From positions 1 through 64,000 of the forward strand of contig OZ241354.1 of NCBI GenBank assembly GCA_965199945.1: a stretch of DNA of 64,000 bases, written 5' to 3'. The position numbers and the translations under genes are program-made. The notes beneath the pieces were generated by a model that was given only the letters and a program-made list of their open reading frames with translations, searched no databases and had not been told where the DNA came from. This DNA is from VXYL01 sp965199945. GTDB taxonomy: Bacteria > Pseudomonadota > Gammaproteobacteria > Pseudomonadales > Azotimanducaceae. The stretch's first letter is position 1, and each line of letters opens with the position of its first letter. Shown piece by piece: positions 52,885 through 60,542 of this stretch.

Positions 52885-54038
52885 CCGTGCCTTATCGGTT
52901 GGCGGCCCACACGGGTGCTGCCTCCGGTACCCGCCCCGGCTAACGCGGCTACGCGCAGTTTAGGGCCGTTGTGGTCGATCTCCACTTCCGTAACGTCTGG
53001 CGAGCTCTCGGATGGATGTTCGCCAACGCACCGGAATTGACCACGCACAGCGGTGACGATCTTCTCGTACTCCCGCTTGGCTCGAACACACGGTGGATCA
53101 TCGTCATCGTCCTTGATCGGCTTGCTGCTGGCGATGATCGTTGCACCGCCACGCGCTTGAGACAGAGCGTCGCGGGCGTCTTGGCTGACTTTTGCGTTTT
53201 CACCCAATTCGCTCCAGCTATCGTGTGAGAGGCTGTGCCAAGAGCAGTGGTGTGGAACCAGTAGCACGTCGTAAGTGAGCCAATCTCCGTATTGATGCTT
53301 GTCCCAAAGTTGCTCCCAAATGACGACCTCGGTGTCCCCGCCGGTCAGGAAGCGGCACTTATCGGGAACATTGCCGCCAGTAAGCGAGAACCGAATGACG
53401 GTGCTGCTGTTGTTCTTGCTCTGCGCCTCTTCGCCGTCATCGTCAACCTTGGGCAGAGGGCCAAGTAGCCGTGCCTTCATGGTGTGGTCGTGCTGCCAGT
53501 TGACCGTGGAGAACTCCTGGTCAACGGGGACAACGATCTGCGTCAGGTCGTCTGTCTTGCCGTCCTCGTCCTCCCCAAAGATGAGGATGCGGTCACCATC
53601 TCCCACAGACCCGCCTGCGTCCCGGAAGCACTTGACGCGACGACGAGCCTCACTATTGAACGCCTTGGCGTCATCGCACAGACGGTGTCGCTTGGAGGCT
53701 CGCCGGAAGACCAGCGGGGACGACCAGAGCTCCCGGATGAAGATCTTGTCGCTCTGCCGAGACCAGTCGGCTGCGACGCCGAGGTGAAAATGCTTGGTGA
53801 GGCCGCTGCAGTGGTCTTGGTCCGGGTGACTGAGGGCCAGCGCATCGACGTACAGGCGACCTTGACGGTCTCGCTGCAGACGGTCTCGCAACATCTTTGC
53901 GACATCTGGGGTGTTGTCGTTCGGGTCGTCGGCTGCTGCTCGAATATTCAAGTCAATCAGTATGTTACGACCAGATTCCGTCTGAATCAGCGTCATGTCG
54001 CCGTTGGCGACGGGGAAGAAGGCGATTTTGGCGACCAT
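52881..54038 (-). CDS. ComEC-like metallo-beta-lactamase-fold hydrolase
   Basis: A 385-residue protein. The MBL metal motif is ALSHPDQDHCSGL (H-x-D-x-D-H), with later ligand candidates in RFLTGGDTE and LLVPHHCSWHS. ComEC-type MBL proteins act as nucleases or phosphodiesterases. It is the first gene of the minus-strand operon (MBL, E2-E1-JAMM, membrane protein). Comparative surveys of prokaryotic ubiquitin-like systems have noted E1/E2/JAB proteins next to MBL hydrolases, so the pairing looks functional. Acidic patches (DDDGEE, KDDDDDPP) are prominent. Start at 54038 gives MVAKIAFFPVANGDM, the usual MBL opening. Confidence 0.87.
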   Translation of the reverse strand: MVAKIAFFPVANGDMTLIQTESGRNILIDLNIRAAADDPNDNTPDVAKMLRDRLQRDRQGRLYVDALALSHPDQDHCSGLTKHFHLGVAADWSRQSDKIFIRELWSSPLVFRRASKRHRLCDDAKAFNSEARRRVKCFRDAGGSVGDGDRILIFGEDEDGKTDDLTQIVVPVDQEFSTVNWQHDHTMKARLLGPLPKVDDDGEEAQSKNNSSTVIRFSLTGGNVPDKCRFLTGGDTEVVIWEQLWDKHQYGDWLTYDVLLVPHHCSWHSLSHDSWSELGENAKVSQDARDALSQARGGATIIASSKPIKDDDDDPPCVRAKREYEKIVTAVRGQFRCVGEHPSESSPDVTEVEIDHNGPKLRVAALAGAGTGGSTRVGRQPIRHG

Positions 54039-54115
54039 TGAATGGCTCCCTTTGAGTCGGAGGGGCTAAGCCCGATAGCCCCATTGTGGGGACAGCGACC
54101 CCAAAATCAACCCTA

Positions 54116-54143
54116 TTGACGAAATTTGTCGATACGGTATGTT
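54116..54143 (+). promoter_or_regulatory. Promoter for the XRE-ImmA gene with an AT-rich centre
   Basis: TTGACG, 16 bases, then TATGTT, 34 bases before the start codon. The spacer contains GACGAAATTTGTC, a near-palindrome that could be an operator, perhaps for the XRE protein itself. The region also faces the MBL operon on the other strand, so one site could control both. Confidence 0.5.
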
Positions 54144-54177
54144 AAGTTCCCGTTTGTCAACCACTTAGGGGCGTGGA

Positions 54178-55320
54178 ATGGCTCACGGAACGGCCGTGGC
54201 GGCCAACTTGGCCCGGCTGCGGTTGAATAGCGGCCTGACCCAGGAGGGCTTGGCCTTGAAGGCTGGACTGTCCCGGCTGGCGCTGGGGCGCATCGAGCGC
54301 GGTGCTGCCGTGCCGAGGGCGAGCACCGTGCGGGCGCTGGCCAAGGCGCTCGGAGTGTCGGTGGGCGAGCTGGTCATGCCCGTGCGCCCGCTTGAGAGCG
54401 TCCGGTTCCGCGCCAAGGCGAAGGTGCGCTCCCGCGAGCAGATCCTTGCCGAGGTATCCAAGTGGCTTGAGGCCTATGCTTGGTTGGAGGAGGAGCTTGG
54501 CGAGCGGGCGGACTTTCGCTTCGGCGAGGTGCGGCCGTCGAGCGACGGTGCCGAGCCGGACGCTGTGGCGCAGGCTGCCCGCGAAGCGGGGGGCCTGGCG
54601 CCGGAGGTGGCCGTGCGGGACATTTGCGGGCTGCTGGACCGTGGCGGCGTGAAGCTCCTGCTCTTGGAGACCACGCGGGACTCCTTCTTCGGCCTAAGCG
54701 TCGGCCAGCGGGACGGTGGCCCGGCCGTCGTGGTGAACACTTGGGAGCGCATCTCCGTGGAGCGGTGGATCTTCACGGCGGCGCACGAGTTGGGGCATCT
54801 CCTGCTCCATCCCCACGAGTACCGGCGCGAAGCGACGGACCTCCCCGAAGAGGCCGAACGCGAGGCGGACGAGTTCGCCAGCGAGTTCCTGATGCCCGAG
54901 TGCGCCTTCGCCGAAGCGTGGGACGCCACCAGCGGGCACTCTCTGCTCTCCCGGGTTCTCAAGGTGAAGCGCATCTTCCGAGTGAGCTACAAGACCGTGC
55001 TCTACCGGCTGGTGCAGTCGGGTCGGGAGCAGGCGCCGAGGGTGTGGCAGGCCTTCCAGAGCCAGCATCGAGCCTACTTCGGCAAGACGCTGCGCAAGGC
55101 CGACGAACCGCAGGCCCTGGGGAAGAGCGAGTTCGCGTGGAGTTGGGGACGCGCTGGGGAGCCGGCTGGCCTCTCCCGCCACGACTTCATGGAAGATCGG
55201 CTGCACCGCCTTGTGCGCCAAGCGCTGGAACGCGGGTGCATTTCCCTCGGCCGAGCCGCCGAGATTCTGGACCTCGAACGCGAGGATATGAGGAGGCTGG
55301 CCGGGGAGTGGGCGAAGTAG
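54178..55320 (+). CDS. XRE regulator fused to ImmA/IrrE metallo-endopeptidase
   Basis: A 380-residue protein. The N-terminal helix-turn-helix (about residues 8-66: LARLRLNSGLTQEGLALKAG then LSRLALGRIERG) is followed by a linker and a COG2856 zinc peptidase with FTAAHELGHLLLHPHEYRR (HExxH) and AEREADEFASEFLMPECAF (third ligand region). ImmA-type proteases cleave repressors of mobile elements; fused forms can self-regulate. The ATG follows TTAGGGGCGTGGA. The next gene overlaps it by 13 bases, so the PIN-like partner is co-translated. Confidence 0.92.
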   Translation: MAHGTAVAANLARLRLNSGLTQEGLALKAGLSRLALGRIERGAAVPRASTVRALAKALGVSVGELVMPVRPLESVRFRAKAKVRSREQILAEVSKWLEAYAWLEEELGERADFRFGEVRPSSDGAEPDAVAQAAREAGGLAPEVAVRDICGLLDRGGVKLLLLETTRDSFFGLSVGQRDGGPAVVVNTWERISVERWIFTAAHELGHLLLHPHEYRREATDLPEEAEREADEFASEFLMPECAFAEAWDATSGHSLLSRVLKVKRIFRVSYKTVLYRLVQSGREQAPRVWQAFQSQHRAYFGKTLRKADEPQALGKSEFAWSWGRAGEPAGLSRHDFMEDRLHRLVRQALERGCISLGRAAEILDLEREDMRRLAGEWAK

Positions 55321-55823
55321 CGAGTGACGCCCCGACAACGCTGCTGGCGGACGCGGACGTGCTTATCGACTATCGCGAATCTGATCTCGACGTCCTGAAG
55401 GAGGTGGGGCGGCGAATTGGCCGGCTGGCCGTGCTGTCCGAAGTGTTGGACGAAGTCAACAACCTCACGAGGAAGAGGTGCGCAAGCCTTGAGATCGAGG
55501 TGGTGGACGTCGAAATGCCGATACTGGACGCCGCGGCGAAGATGAAGAAAGGAATCTCGTTCAACGACCGCCTGTGCTTCCTCGTGTGCCTAGAGCGAGG
55601 GTGGACATGCGTCACGAACGACCGTGCGTTGCGCCGTCTGTGCCGCCGGCGCGACGTGAAGGTCCGCTATGGCCTCGGCCTCATGGTGGATTTGGTGAGG
55701 CTGGGCGTCATAGGTCGACGGCGGGCAACCGCCATTGCGCGGCAGATGCAAAAGGCCAATCCAGCGCACATCAATGAACGTGTGCTGGAGCGGTTCGAAC
55801 GGGCGCTGGCCGATGCGGTCTAG
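55308..55823 (+). CDS. PIN-like domain protein paired with the XRE-ImmA gene
   Basis: A 171-residue protein from GTG 55308 (VGEVASDAPTTLLADADVLI), 13 bases inside the upstream gene, with AGGAGG at 55291 as ribosome site. PIN acidic residues are spread as expected: LLADADVLIDYRES, SEVLDEVNNL, GISFNDRLCFLVCLERGWTC and VTNDRALRRLC. PIN domains are RNases, frequent as toxins. Together with XRE-ImmA this forms a toxin-antitoxin-like couple in which the peptidase or its HTH may restrain the nuclease. Which partner is toxic is unknown. Confidence 0.8.
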   Translation: MGEVASDAPTTLLADADVLIDYRESDLDVLKEVGRRIGRLAVLSEVLDEVNNLTRKRCASLEIEVVDVEMPILDAAAKMKKGISFNDRLCFLVCLERGWTCVTNDRALRRLCRRRDVKVRYGLGLMVDLVRLGVIGRRRATAIARQMQKANPAHINERVLERFERALADAV

Positions 55824-55992
55824 CCGACGCATCCACCACCGTACTTCCGTAGCCGAGACCCGCGGGCTGGTGCCACTGTCTCGAGCTCAACCGACCGGCA
55901 GCCAAAAGGACGACATGCAGGCGTTGGATGATCTGCTCTGCTTGTTTCCTGCGGTATCCGACGAGCGGTTTCGCCACCTTGACGCATCCCGA

Positions 55993-56246
55993 TCAACCGA
56001 AGAAGTGCGGCTTGAGGTCGTCTTCGGGGACGAATCGGCTTGCCTGCCGGTAGATGGCCCGCACCGTGCCGATCCTCGGAGCTCGATGCATGGGCACAAC
56101 CAACACCTCGCGTATATGCCGGTCGCCCGCGACGTGGCGCTTCCGCACGAGCTTTGCGGGACTGCCGCGCATGGATTCGATTTCGAAGCCGAAGCGCCCC
56201 AGCAGTCGTAGTATTTCGCGGGAGGGGCCGTCCTGAGTCGCGCCAT
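55993..56246 (-). pseudogene. hicA: hicA toxin gene, frameshifted at codon 8
   Basis: The ATG at 56246 overlaps the hicB stop. The first eight codons (MARLRTAP) are in frame; the rest is in the next frame and reads SREILRLLGRFGFEIESMRG, SPAKLVRKRHVAGDRHIREV and LVVPMHRAPRIGTVR to a TGA at 55993. That is a complete HicA core including the catalytic-site region. A one-base deletion in the C run (GGCCCCTCCCGC, about 56222-56227) separates the halves. An intact gene would be 84 residues. The toxin is thus disabled unless the shift is an assembly error. Confidence 0.85.
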
Positions 56247-56479
56247 CAGGTTGCCGTTGTCTCGAAGCTGATGGACAGACGGGGGTTTGCGACCAACCCC
56301 AAGGACGCAGGGGCCTCGTCGCTCAAGAACAGCCCCACTGCCTCGCGGAGGTTGCGCAAGATCTCGTCCAGCGAGTCGCCTTGGGTGACCACCGCCACCT
56401 CCAGGCACTCGGCCACATACGCGCCCTCGCTCTCCGAGATGACGGTATGAATCGTCTCGTGCAACGCGGTGTCGTTCAT
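56246..56479 (-). CDS. hicB: HicB-family antitoxin
   Basis: A 77-residue HicB: degraded-RNase-H-like fold with ISESEGAYVAECLEVAVVTQ, GDSLDEILRNLREAVGLFL and ending NPRLSISFETTAT. It normally binds and blocks HicA and represses the operon. The ATG at 56479 is the start that matches HicB; longer open frame upstream is not similar. hicB precedes hicA, the less usual order, with a 1-base stop/start overlap. Divergent from the phd-like gene; both may answer to the operator at 56528. Confidence 0.85.
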   Translation of the reverse strand: MNDTALHETIHTVISESEGAYVAECLEVAVVTQGDSLDEILRNLREAVGLFLSDEAPASLGLVANPRLSISFETTAT

Positions 56480-56509
56480 CAAGTAGCCGTAAGCCAGTCG
56501 AGCTCGGTG

Positions 56510-56537
56510 TTGACCGCTGCATCGCAAAGTGTACACT
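56510..56537 (+). promoter_or_regulatory. Promoter with palindromic operator for the phd/PIN pair
   Basis: TTGACC, 16 bases, then TACACT. The perfect palindrome AGTGTACACT (56528-56537) covers the -10 element. GTGTACAC is also the kind of core reported for Phd-family operators, so autorepression by the antitoxin is likely. The site lies midway between divergent hicB and phd-like genes. Confidence 0.65.
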
Positions 56538-56569
56538 GCGAAGTATCCGCTTGGCGTGAGGCATGAACT

Positions 56570-56827
56570 ATGGAAATGACGGCGAAAGATCTGCGGAGCA
56601 AGGTCAGCGCCGCGTTGGCGTGCGTGGACCGCGGGGAGACCGTGACGATCACCTATCGGGGCAAGCCGAGGGCCCGGTTGGTGGGCGTGGATCCGGATCA
56701 AGGGCTGCCAATGGGCGGGAAGGAAGAGCGCATGCCGGCCTTCGGCATGTGGCGGGACAGGGACGACATGGCCGACGTGGAGGCCCACGTCCGAGGTCTG
56801 CGCGAGGGGCGCGTTCTTGCTGGTTGA
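56570..56827 (+). CDS. Phd/YefM-family antitoxin
   Basis: An 85-residue antitoxin: EMTAKDLRSKVSAALACVDR, then GETVTITYRGKPRARLVGVD (the Phd DNA-binding core), and a disordered acidic C-terminus that would wrap the toxin. The ATG at 56570 follows GTGAGG. The PIN toxin start overlaps the stop region, a standard toxin-antitoxin arrangement. The palindrome at 56528 is its probable operator. Confidence 0.9.
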   Translation: MEMTAKDLRSKVSAALACVDRGETVTITYRGKPRARLVGVDPDQGLPMGGKEERMPAFGMWRDRDDMADVEAHVRGLREGRVLAG

Positions 56828-57194
56828 CACCGATGTGCTGATCTGGCTTTTGCGCGGGAAAGGCTCGGCGCGGGCCGCAGTCGAAGGCTGCTCATCCGTG
56901 GAGATCTCCGCGGTCGCCTACATGGAGCTGCTGCAGGGCGTTAGAAGCAACGCGGAGCTGCGGCTGCTCCAGCGAACGGTGCGGCGCAGCGGCTGGCGCA
57001 TCCTGCCGTTGACCGAGGCCATCGGCCACCGCGCCACGTTGTACATCGAGCGCTTCGGCCTGTCGCATGGTCTGCGCTTGGCGGATGCGCTGATCGCGGC
57101 GACTGCGGTGGAAGCAGGCGCCGCACTGCTCACCGGCAACGCCGGACACTATCGTTGCATAAGCGAGGTCTCGGTCACAGCCTACGCGCCCTAG
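56817..57194 (+). CDS. PIN-domain VapC-like toxin
   Basis: A 125-residue PIN RNase: MLVDTDVLIWLLRGK (first acidic residues), SAVAYMELLQGVRSNAE (central Glu), LSHGLRLADALIAATAVEAG and LLTGNAGHYRCI (remaining acidic site, D in LADALI). The D, E, D set is intact, though the usual final D/N is asparagine in GNAGHY. TTG start at 56817 overlaps the antitoxin by 11 bases. VapC toxins cut tRNA or rRNA. It closes the island. Confidence 0.88.
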   Translation: MLVDTDVLIWLLRGKGSARAAVEGCSSVEISAVAYMELLQGVRSNAELRLLQRTVRRSGWRILPLTEAIGHRATLYIERFGLSHGLRLADALIAATAVEAGAALLTGNAGHYRCISEVSVTAYAP

Positions 57195-57251
57195 CTCGAA
57201 CTCCGGCGGCAGACGGCCATAATCACGCTGGGAACTTGCCGGTACGGAACC

Positions 57252-58457
57252 CTACGCCGCGCCTTCGTTCGCCGCGCTCACCACGCCGTCTTGCAGCAGC
57301 TGGGCGCGTCGTTCGGCGTCGTAGCCGAGTTCGGCGAGCAGTTCCATCGTGTGTTCGCCGAGGTGGGGGGCGCCGAGGCGCATTTCCGTTGCGGTGGCCT
57401 CGAAGCGGGCGGCGTTGCGGGCTTGGCGGAGTTGGCCGGCGTGGGGATGCGCCACTTCGACGACCACACCGCTCGCCTGCACCTGCGGGTGCTGCACCAT
57501 CTGGCTTCGGGTGAGCACGGGGGCGCAGGGCACGCCGGCGTCTTCGAGGATGGCGAGCCACTCTTCGGCGCTCTTGGAGAGCAGCGCCTGCTGCGTCATT
57601 TCCAGCCGCTCGTTGGCGTTGCGGTCGCGGCCGGCGGGGGTCTTGAAGCGTTCGTCTTCCAGCCACTCGGGGTGGTCGAGGGCGTGGCAGAGGCCGCGCC
57701 ATTGGTCGTTGCTCATCACCGAGACGCTGATGTAGCCGCTGGCGGTCTCGTAGATGAGGTCGATGAAGGTGGCGGCAGCGGCTACATCCACTTCCTTGCC
57801 GACGAAGGTCTGGCCGCCCATGTCCGAAGACCACATGAAGGCGACGACGGCATCGAGCATGGAGAGCCGCACGTGCTGGCCTTGCCCGGTGCGTTCGCGC
57901 GCGAAAAGCGCCGCCGAGACCGCTTGCGCCGCCGTGATGCCGGTGAGCTTGTCCGGCAGGATGGTGCGGATGAGCCGTGGCCGGGCCGTGTCGGAACCCC
58001 CTTGCACGCTGGCGAGGCCGGAGAGCGCCTGGATGATCGGGTCGTAGACGGGCTTGTGGGCGAAGGGCCCCTTCTCGCCCCAGCCGCTCATCGAGACGTA
58101 GACGAGGTCCGGCTTGACGGCCTTGAGGTCCTCGTAGTCGAGGCCGAGCCGCGCCATGACGCCGGGGCGGAAGTTCTGCACGAAGACGTCCGCCGTGCGG
58201 GCGAGATCGAGGACCACCTGCCGTCCAGCGGGGGATTTGGCATCCACGGTAATCGAGCGCTTGTTGCGGTTGTTGTTCACGAACGCCGCCGCGAAGTGGC
58301 GCTGCCCGTACCCCGCCCGCCGCACATGGTCGCTGCGCAAAGGCGCTTCCACCTTGACGACGTCCGCGCCCTGGTCGGCGAGAATCATCGTGCCGTAGGG
58401 GCCAGCGATCATCGTCGTGAAATCGACGACGCGCACGCCGTCAAGCGGCCCAGCCAT
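57252..58457 (-). CDS. CoA transferase family III (CaiB/BaiF)
   Basis: A 401-residue class III CoA transferase. Features: PLDGVRVVDFTTMIAGPYGT at the N-terminus, QGADVVKVEAPLRSDHVRR, NRNKRSITVDAKSPAGRQVV, YEDLKAVKPDLVYVSMSGWG, VYDPIIQALSGLASVQGGSD (with the catalytic Asp in YDPIIQA), and TGQGQHVRLSMLDAVVAFM. It moves CoA between carboxylic acids; the pair of substrates cannot be read. The ATG at 58457 is the conserved start (MAGPLDGVRVVDF). It is first after the defence island. Confidence 0.93.
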   Translation of the reverse strand: MAGPLDGVRVVDFTTMIAGPYGTMILADQGADVVKVEAPLRSDHVRRAGYGQRHFAAAFVNNNRNKRSITVDAKSPAGRQVVLDLARTADVFVQNFRPGVMARLGLDYEDLKAVKPDLVYVSMSGWGEKGPFAHKPVYDPIIQALSGLASVQGGSDTARPRLIRTILPDKLTGITAAQAVSAALFARERTGQGQHVRLSMLDAVVAFMWSSDMGGQTFVGKEVDVAAAATFIDLIYETASGYISVSVMSNDQWRGLCHALDHPEWLEDERFKTPAGRDRNANERLEMTQQALLSKSAEEWLAILEDAGVPCAPVLTRSQMVQHPQVQASGVVVEVAHPHAGQLRQARNAARFEATATEMRLGAPHLGEHTMELLAELGYDAERRAQLLQDGVVSAANEGAA

Positions 58458-58580
58458 GCGGCCTCCTGGTGCCTTGCGAGCGGGCAACCTTAGCAAAAGA
58501 GGGTGTGGAAGACCTCAGCGGCTGGCCATGCCGGCCATTGGTCAATGCGAAAGACCGGTGCGGATTTGGACGAAGGGCAT

Positions 58581-59339
58581 TCATGCGGTTGTCCGGCGAT
58601 GTCCTCCTTCCGTACCATCTTCATCTCCCGGTAGCGGAATGCAGCAGAGCGCTGCGTCGCCGTTCTCGAGCAGGAGCTTCCAGCCGCAGCGGTTCCAGTC
58701 GCCGAGGACGATGCGGCGGCGCTGCTCCGGCAGAAGGTGGATGCCGGGGCGGTGCGTGTGGCCATGCACCATCAGCCTTGCATCCGCCTCCCGCAGCGCC
58801 GCGTCGATGGCGGCGGCGTCCACGTCCATGATGTTGTCGGCCTTGTTTTCGTTGGCGGCGATGCTCTTGGCGCGCAGGCTCGCCGCGAGCGCTCGGCGCT
58901 CGGCAAGGCTGGTGGCCAGCACGCCGGCCTGCCACTCGCTGGAGCGGAAGAGCGAACGCATCCGCTGATACTGTTCGTCGCCGGTGCAGTAGGCATCGCC
59001 GTGGGCGAGCAGCACGCGCTCGCCGTCGACATCCACGACCGCGGGATCGTCCAGCAGTGTCGCTCCCGTCTCTGCCGCGAAGCGCTCCCCGAGCAGGAAG
59101 TCCCGATTGCCATGCATCACATGCAGTGCGCAGCGCTCCGAGGCGGCGGCGAGCGTGTCGCGCAGCGCTTCGGCGACCTCGCCATCGTCGTCGTCGCCCA
59201 CCCACACTTCGGCCAGATCGCCGAGGATGTACATGGCGTCCACCTGCGCGGCGTCGGTCTCGACCAGTCGCCTCAAACCGGCCAGAACGTGCGGCCTGCC
59301 GTCATCGACGTGCAGGTCGGAAACGAAGAGCGCGCTCAA
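58581..59339 (-). CDS. lpxH: UDP-2,3-diacylglucosamine diphosphatase LpxH
   Basis: A 252-residue calcineurin-like phosphoesterase that makes lipid X in the lipid A pathway. Metal motifs: LFVSDLHVDDG (D-x-H), YILGDLAEVWVGDDDD (GD), HVMHGNRDFLLGERF (GNRD), LLAHGDAYCTGD and VHGHTHRPGIHLL (GHTH). The start must be the TTG at 59339, since the next upstream in-frame ATG is followed by a stop; the REP array abuts the TTG, so its native leader has been replaced by repeats. It shares the lipid A pathway with lpxC at 18329. Confidence 0.94.
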   Translation of the reverse strand: MSALFVSDLHVDDGRPHVLAGLRRLVETDAAQVDAMYILGDLAEVWVGDDDDGEVAEALRDTLAAASERCALHVMHGNRDFLLGERFAAETGATLLDDPAVVDVDGERVLLAHGDAYCTGDEQYQRMRSLFRSSEWQAGVLATSLAERRALAASLRAKSIAANENKADNIMDVDAAAIDAALREADARLMVHGHTHRPGIHLLPEQRRRIVLGDWNRCGWKLLLENGDAALCCIPLPGDEDGTEGGHRRTTA

Positions 59340-59340
59340 G

Positions 59341-59512
59341 AGCCCTCAGCCGGGAAGCGCGAGGGGCCTGCCCCTCGCATGGGAGCCCTCAGCGGGGGAG
59401 CGCGAGGGGCTTGCCCCTCGCTTGAAAGAGCCCTCAGCCGGGGAGCGCGAGGGGCTTGCCCCTCGCAAGAAAGAGCCCTCAGCCGGGGAGCGCATGGCCC
59501 CTCGAGTCCTTC
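59341..59512 (-). repeat. REP-like 45-bp tandem array between lpxH and folD
   Basis: Units begin with AGCCCTCAGC at 59341, 59384, 59429 and 59474 (spacing 43, 45 and 45). Each has GGGGAGCGCGAGGGGC and its mate GCCCCTCGC, forming a strong hairpin (GCGAGGGGC-TT-GCCCCTCGC). The last unit is incomplete. The array makes up the leader of lpxH on one side and the last codons of folD on the other (its C-terminal HALPG and TGA). Confidence 0.9.
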
Positions 59513-60354
59513 AGTTCCGCCGCCGTCAAGGTGTTCTGCAGCAGCGATGCGCGGGTGACCGGCCCTACGCCGCCTGGCACCGGCGTGATCCAGCTGGCGC
59601 GCCGCGACACTTCGTCGAAGGCGACGTCGCCGCGCAGCGTGCCGTCGGCCTGGGCGACGATGCCGACGTCGACGACGATGGCGCCGGGCTTCACCCAGTC
59701 GCGGCGAATCAGCCCGGCCTTGCCGGTGGCGGAGACGACGATGTCGCCCTCGGCAACGTGTTCCCGAACGTCGCGCGAAAACCGATGCACGGTCGTCACG
59801 GTGCAGCCGACGAGCAGCAACTCCAAGCCCATCGGCCGCCCGACGTGGTTGGAGGCACCCACCACCACCGCGTGCATGCCGCGCAGGACGACGCCGGTCC
59901 GCGCCAGCAGCGTCATCACGGCCTTGGGCGTGCAGGGGCGATGGCTGGGTTCGCGCAGCACCAAGCGCCCCATGTTGCGCGGATGCACGCCGTCGACGTC
60001 CTTTTCCGAGGCCATCGCCTCGGTCACGCGCACCGGGTCGATGTGCGCCGGCAGCGGCAGCTGCACCAGAATGCCGTCGCAAGCCGGATCGGCGTTGAGT
60101 TCGCCCACCAAGTCCAGCAGTTGCGCCTCGGACGTGTCCTCGGGCAAATGGCGCACCGCCGTCCTGAACCCGACCTGCTCGCAGTCCTTGCGCTTCAAGC
60201 GCACATAGATGAGCGACCCAGGATCGTCGCCGACGAGCACCACCGCGAGTCCCGGCGGGCGTTGGCCACGCGCCGCGCGGGCCTGCACCTTGGCGGCGAT
60301 GTCGGCGCGGATGGCACGGGCGACGGCGTTGCCGTCGAGGACTTGCGCAGCCAT
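59479..60354 (-). CDS. folD: Bifunctional methylenetetrahydrofolate dehydrogenase/cyclohydrolase FolD
   Basis: A 291-residue FolD: YVRLKRKDCEQVGFRTAVRH (catalytic lysine region), DPACDGILVQLPLPAHIDP, EKDVDGVHPRNMGRLVL, CTPKAVMTLLARTGVVLRG, the NADP-binding AVVVGASNHVGRPMGLELLL, and TPVPGGVGPVTRASLLQNTL near the end. The ATG at 60354 opens MAAQVLDGNAVARAIRADI. The last residues (RGHALPG) come from the REP array and replace the family's usual C-terminus, so the repeat supplied the stop. Confidence 0.96.
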   Translation of the reverse strand: MAAQVLDGNAVARAIRADIAAKVQARAARGQRPPGLAVVLVGDDPGSLIYVRLKRKDCEQVGFRTAVRHLPEDTSEAQLLDLVGELNADPACDGILVQLPLPAHIDPVRVTEAMASEKDVDGVHPRNMGRLVLREPSHRPCTPKAVMTLLARTGVVLRGMHAVVVGASNHVGRPMGLELLLVGCTVTTVHRFSRDVREHVAEGDIVVSATGKAGLIRRDWVKPGAIVVDVGIVAQADGTLRGDVAFDEVSRRASWITPVPGGVGPVTRASLLQNTLTAAELKDSRGHALPG

Positions 60355-60478
60355 GCGTATTCCTTGCGCGGTACGGGCATTGTACGGCATGGCCCATCGG
60401 TCGACTGGCCCGCTTGGCGACTCGCAATCGTCTCGCCAGCGCATCAGCGAGCAACATTCACCACACCTCGGCCTACCG

Positions 60479-60506
60479 TTGGCGGCAACCGTCGATCCCA
60501 TACAAT
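60479..60506 (+). promoter_or_regulatory. Sigma70-type promoter for the ManA-like gene
   Basis: TTGGCG, 16 bases, then TACAAT (5 of 6 for the -10). It lies 37 bases before the start at 60543 in the divergent spacer with folD. Confidence 0.5.
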
Positions 60507-60542
60507 GAGCGGATCGATCCGACGCCGGCGCGACGACCAAAC

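Noticed and set aside
49822..54038. Canonical type II CBASS
   Set aside because: E1, E2 and JAB functions are present but no CD-NTase or cap effector is visible; the MBL and membrane protein do not fit the standard operon.
59341..59512. CRISPR-like array
   Set aside because: Units abut with no unique spacers of regular length and no cas gene is near; it is a tandem REP-like repeat.
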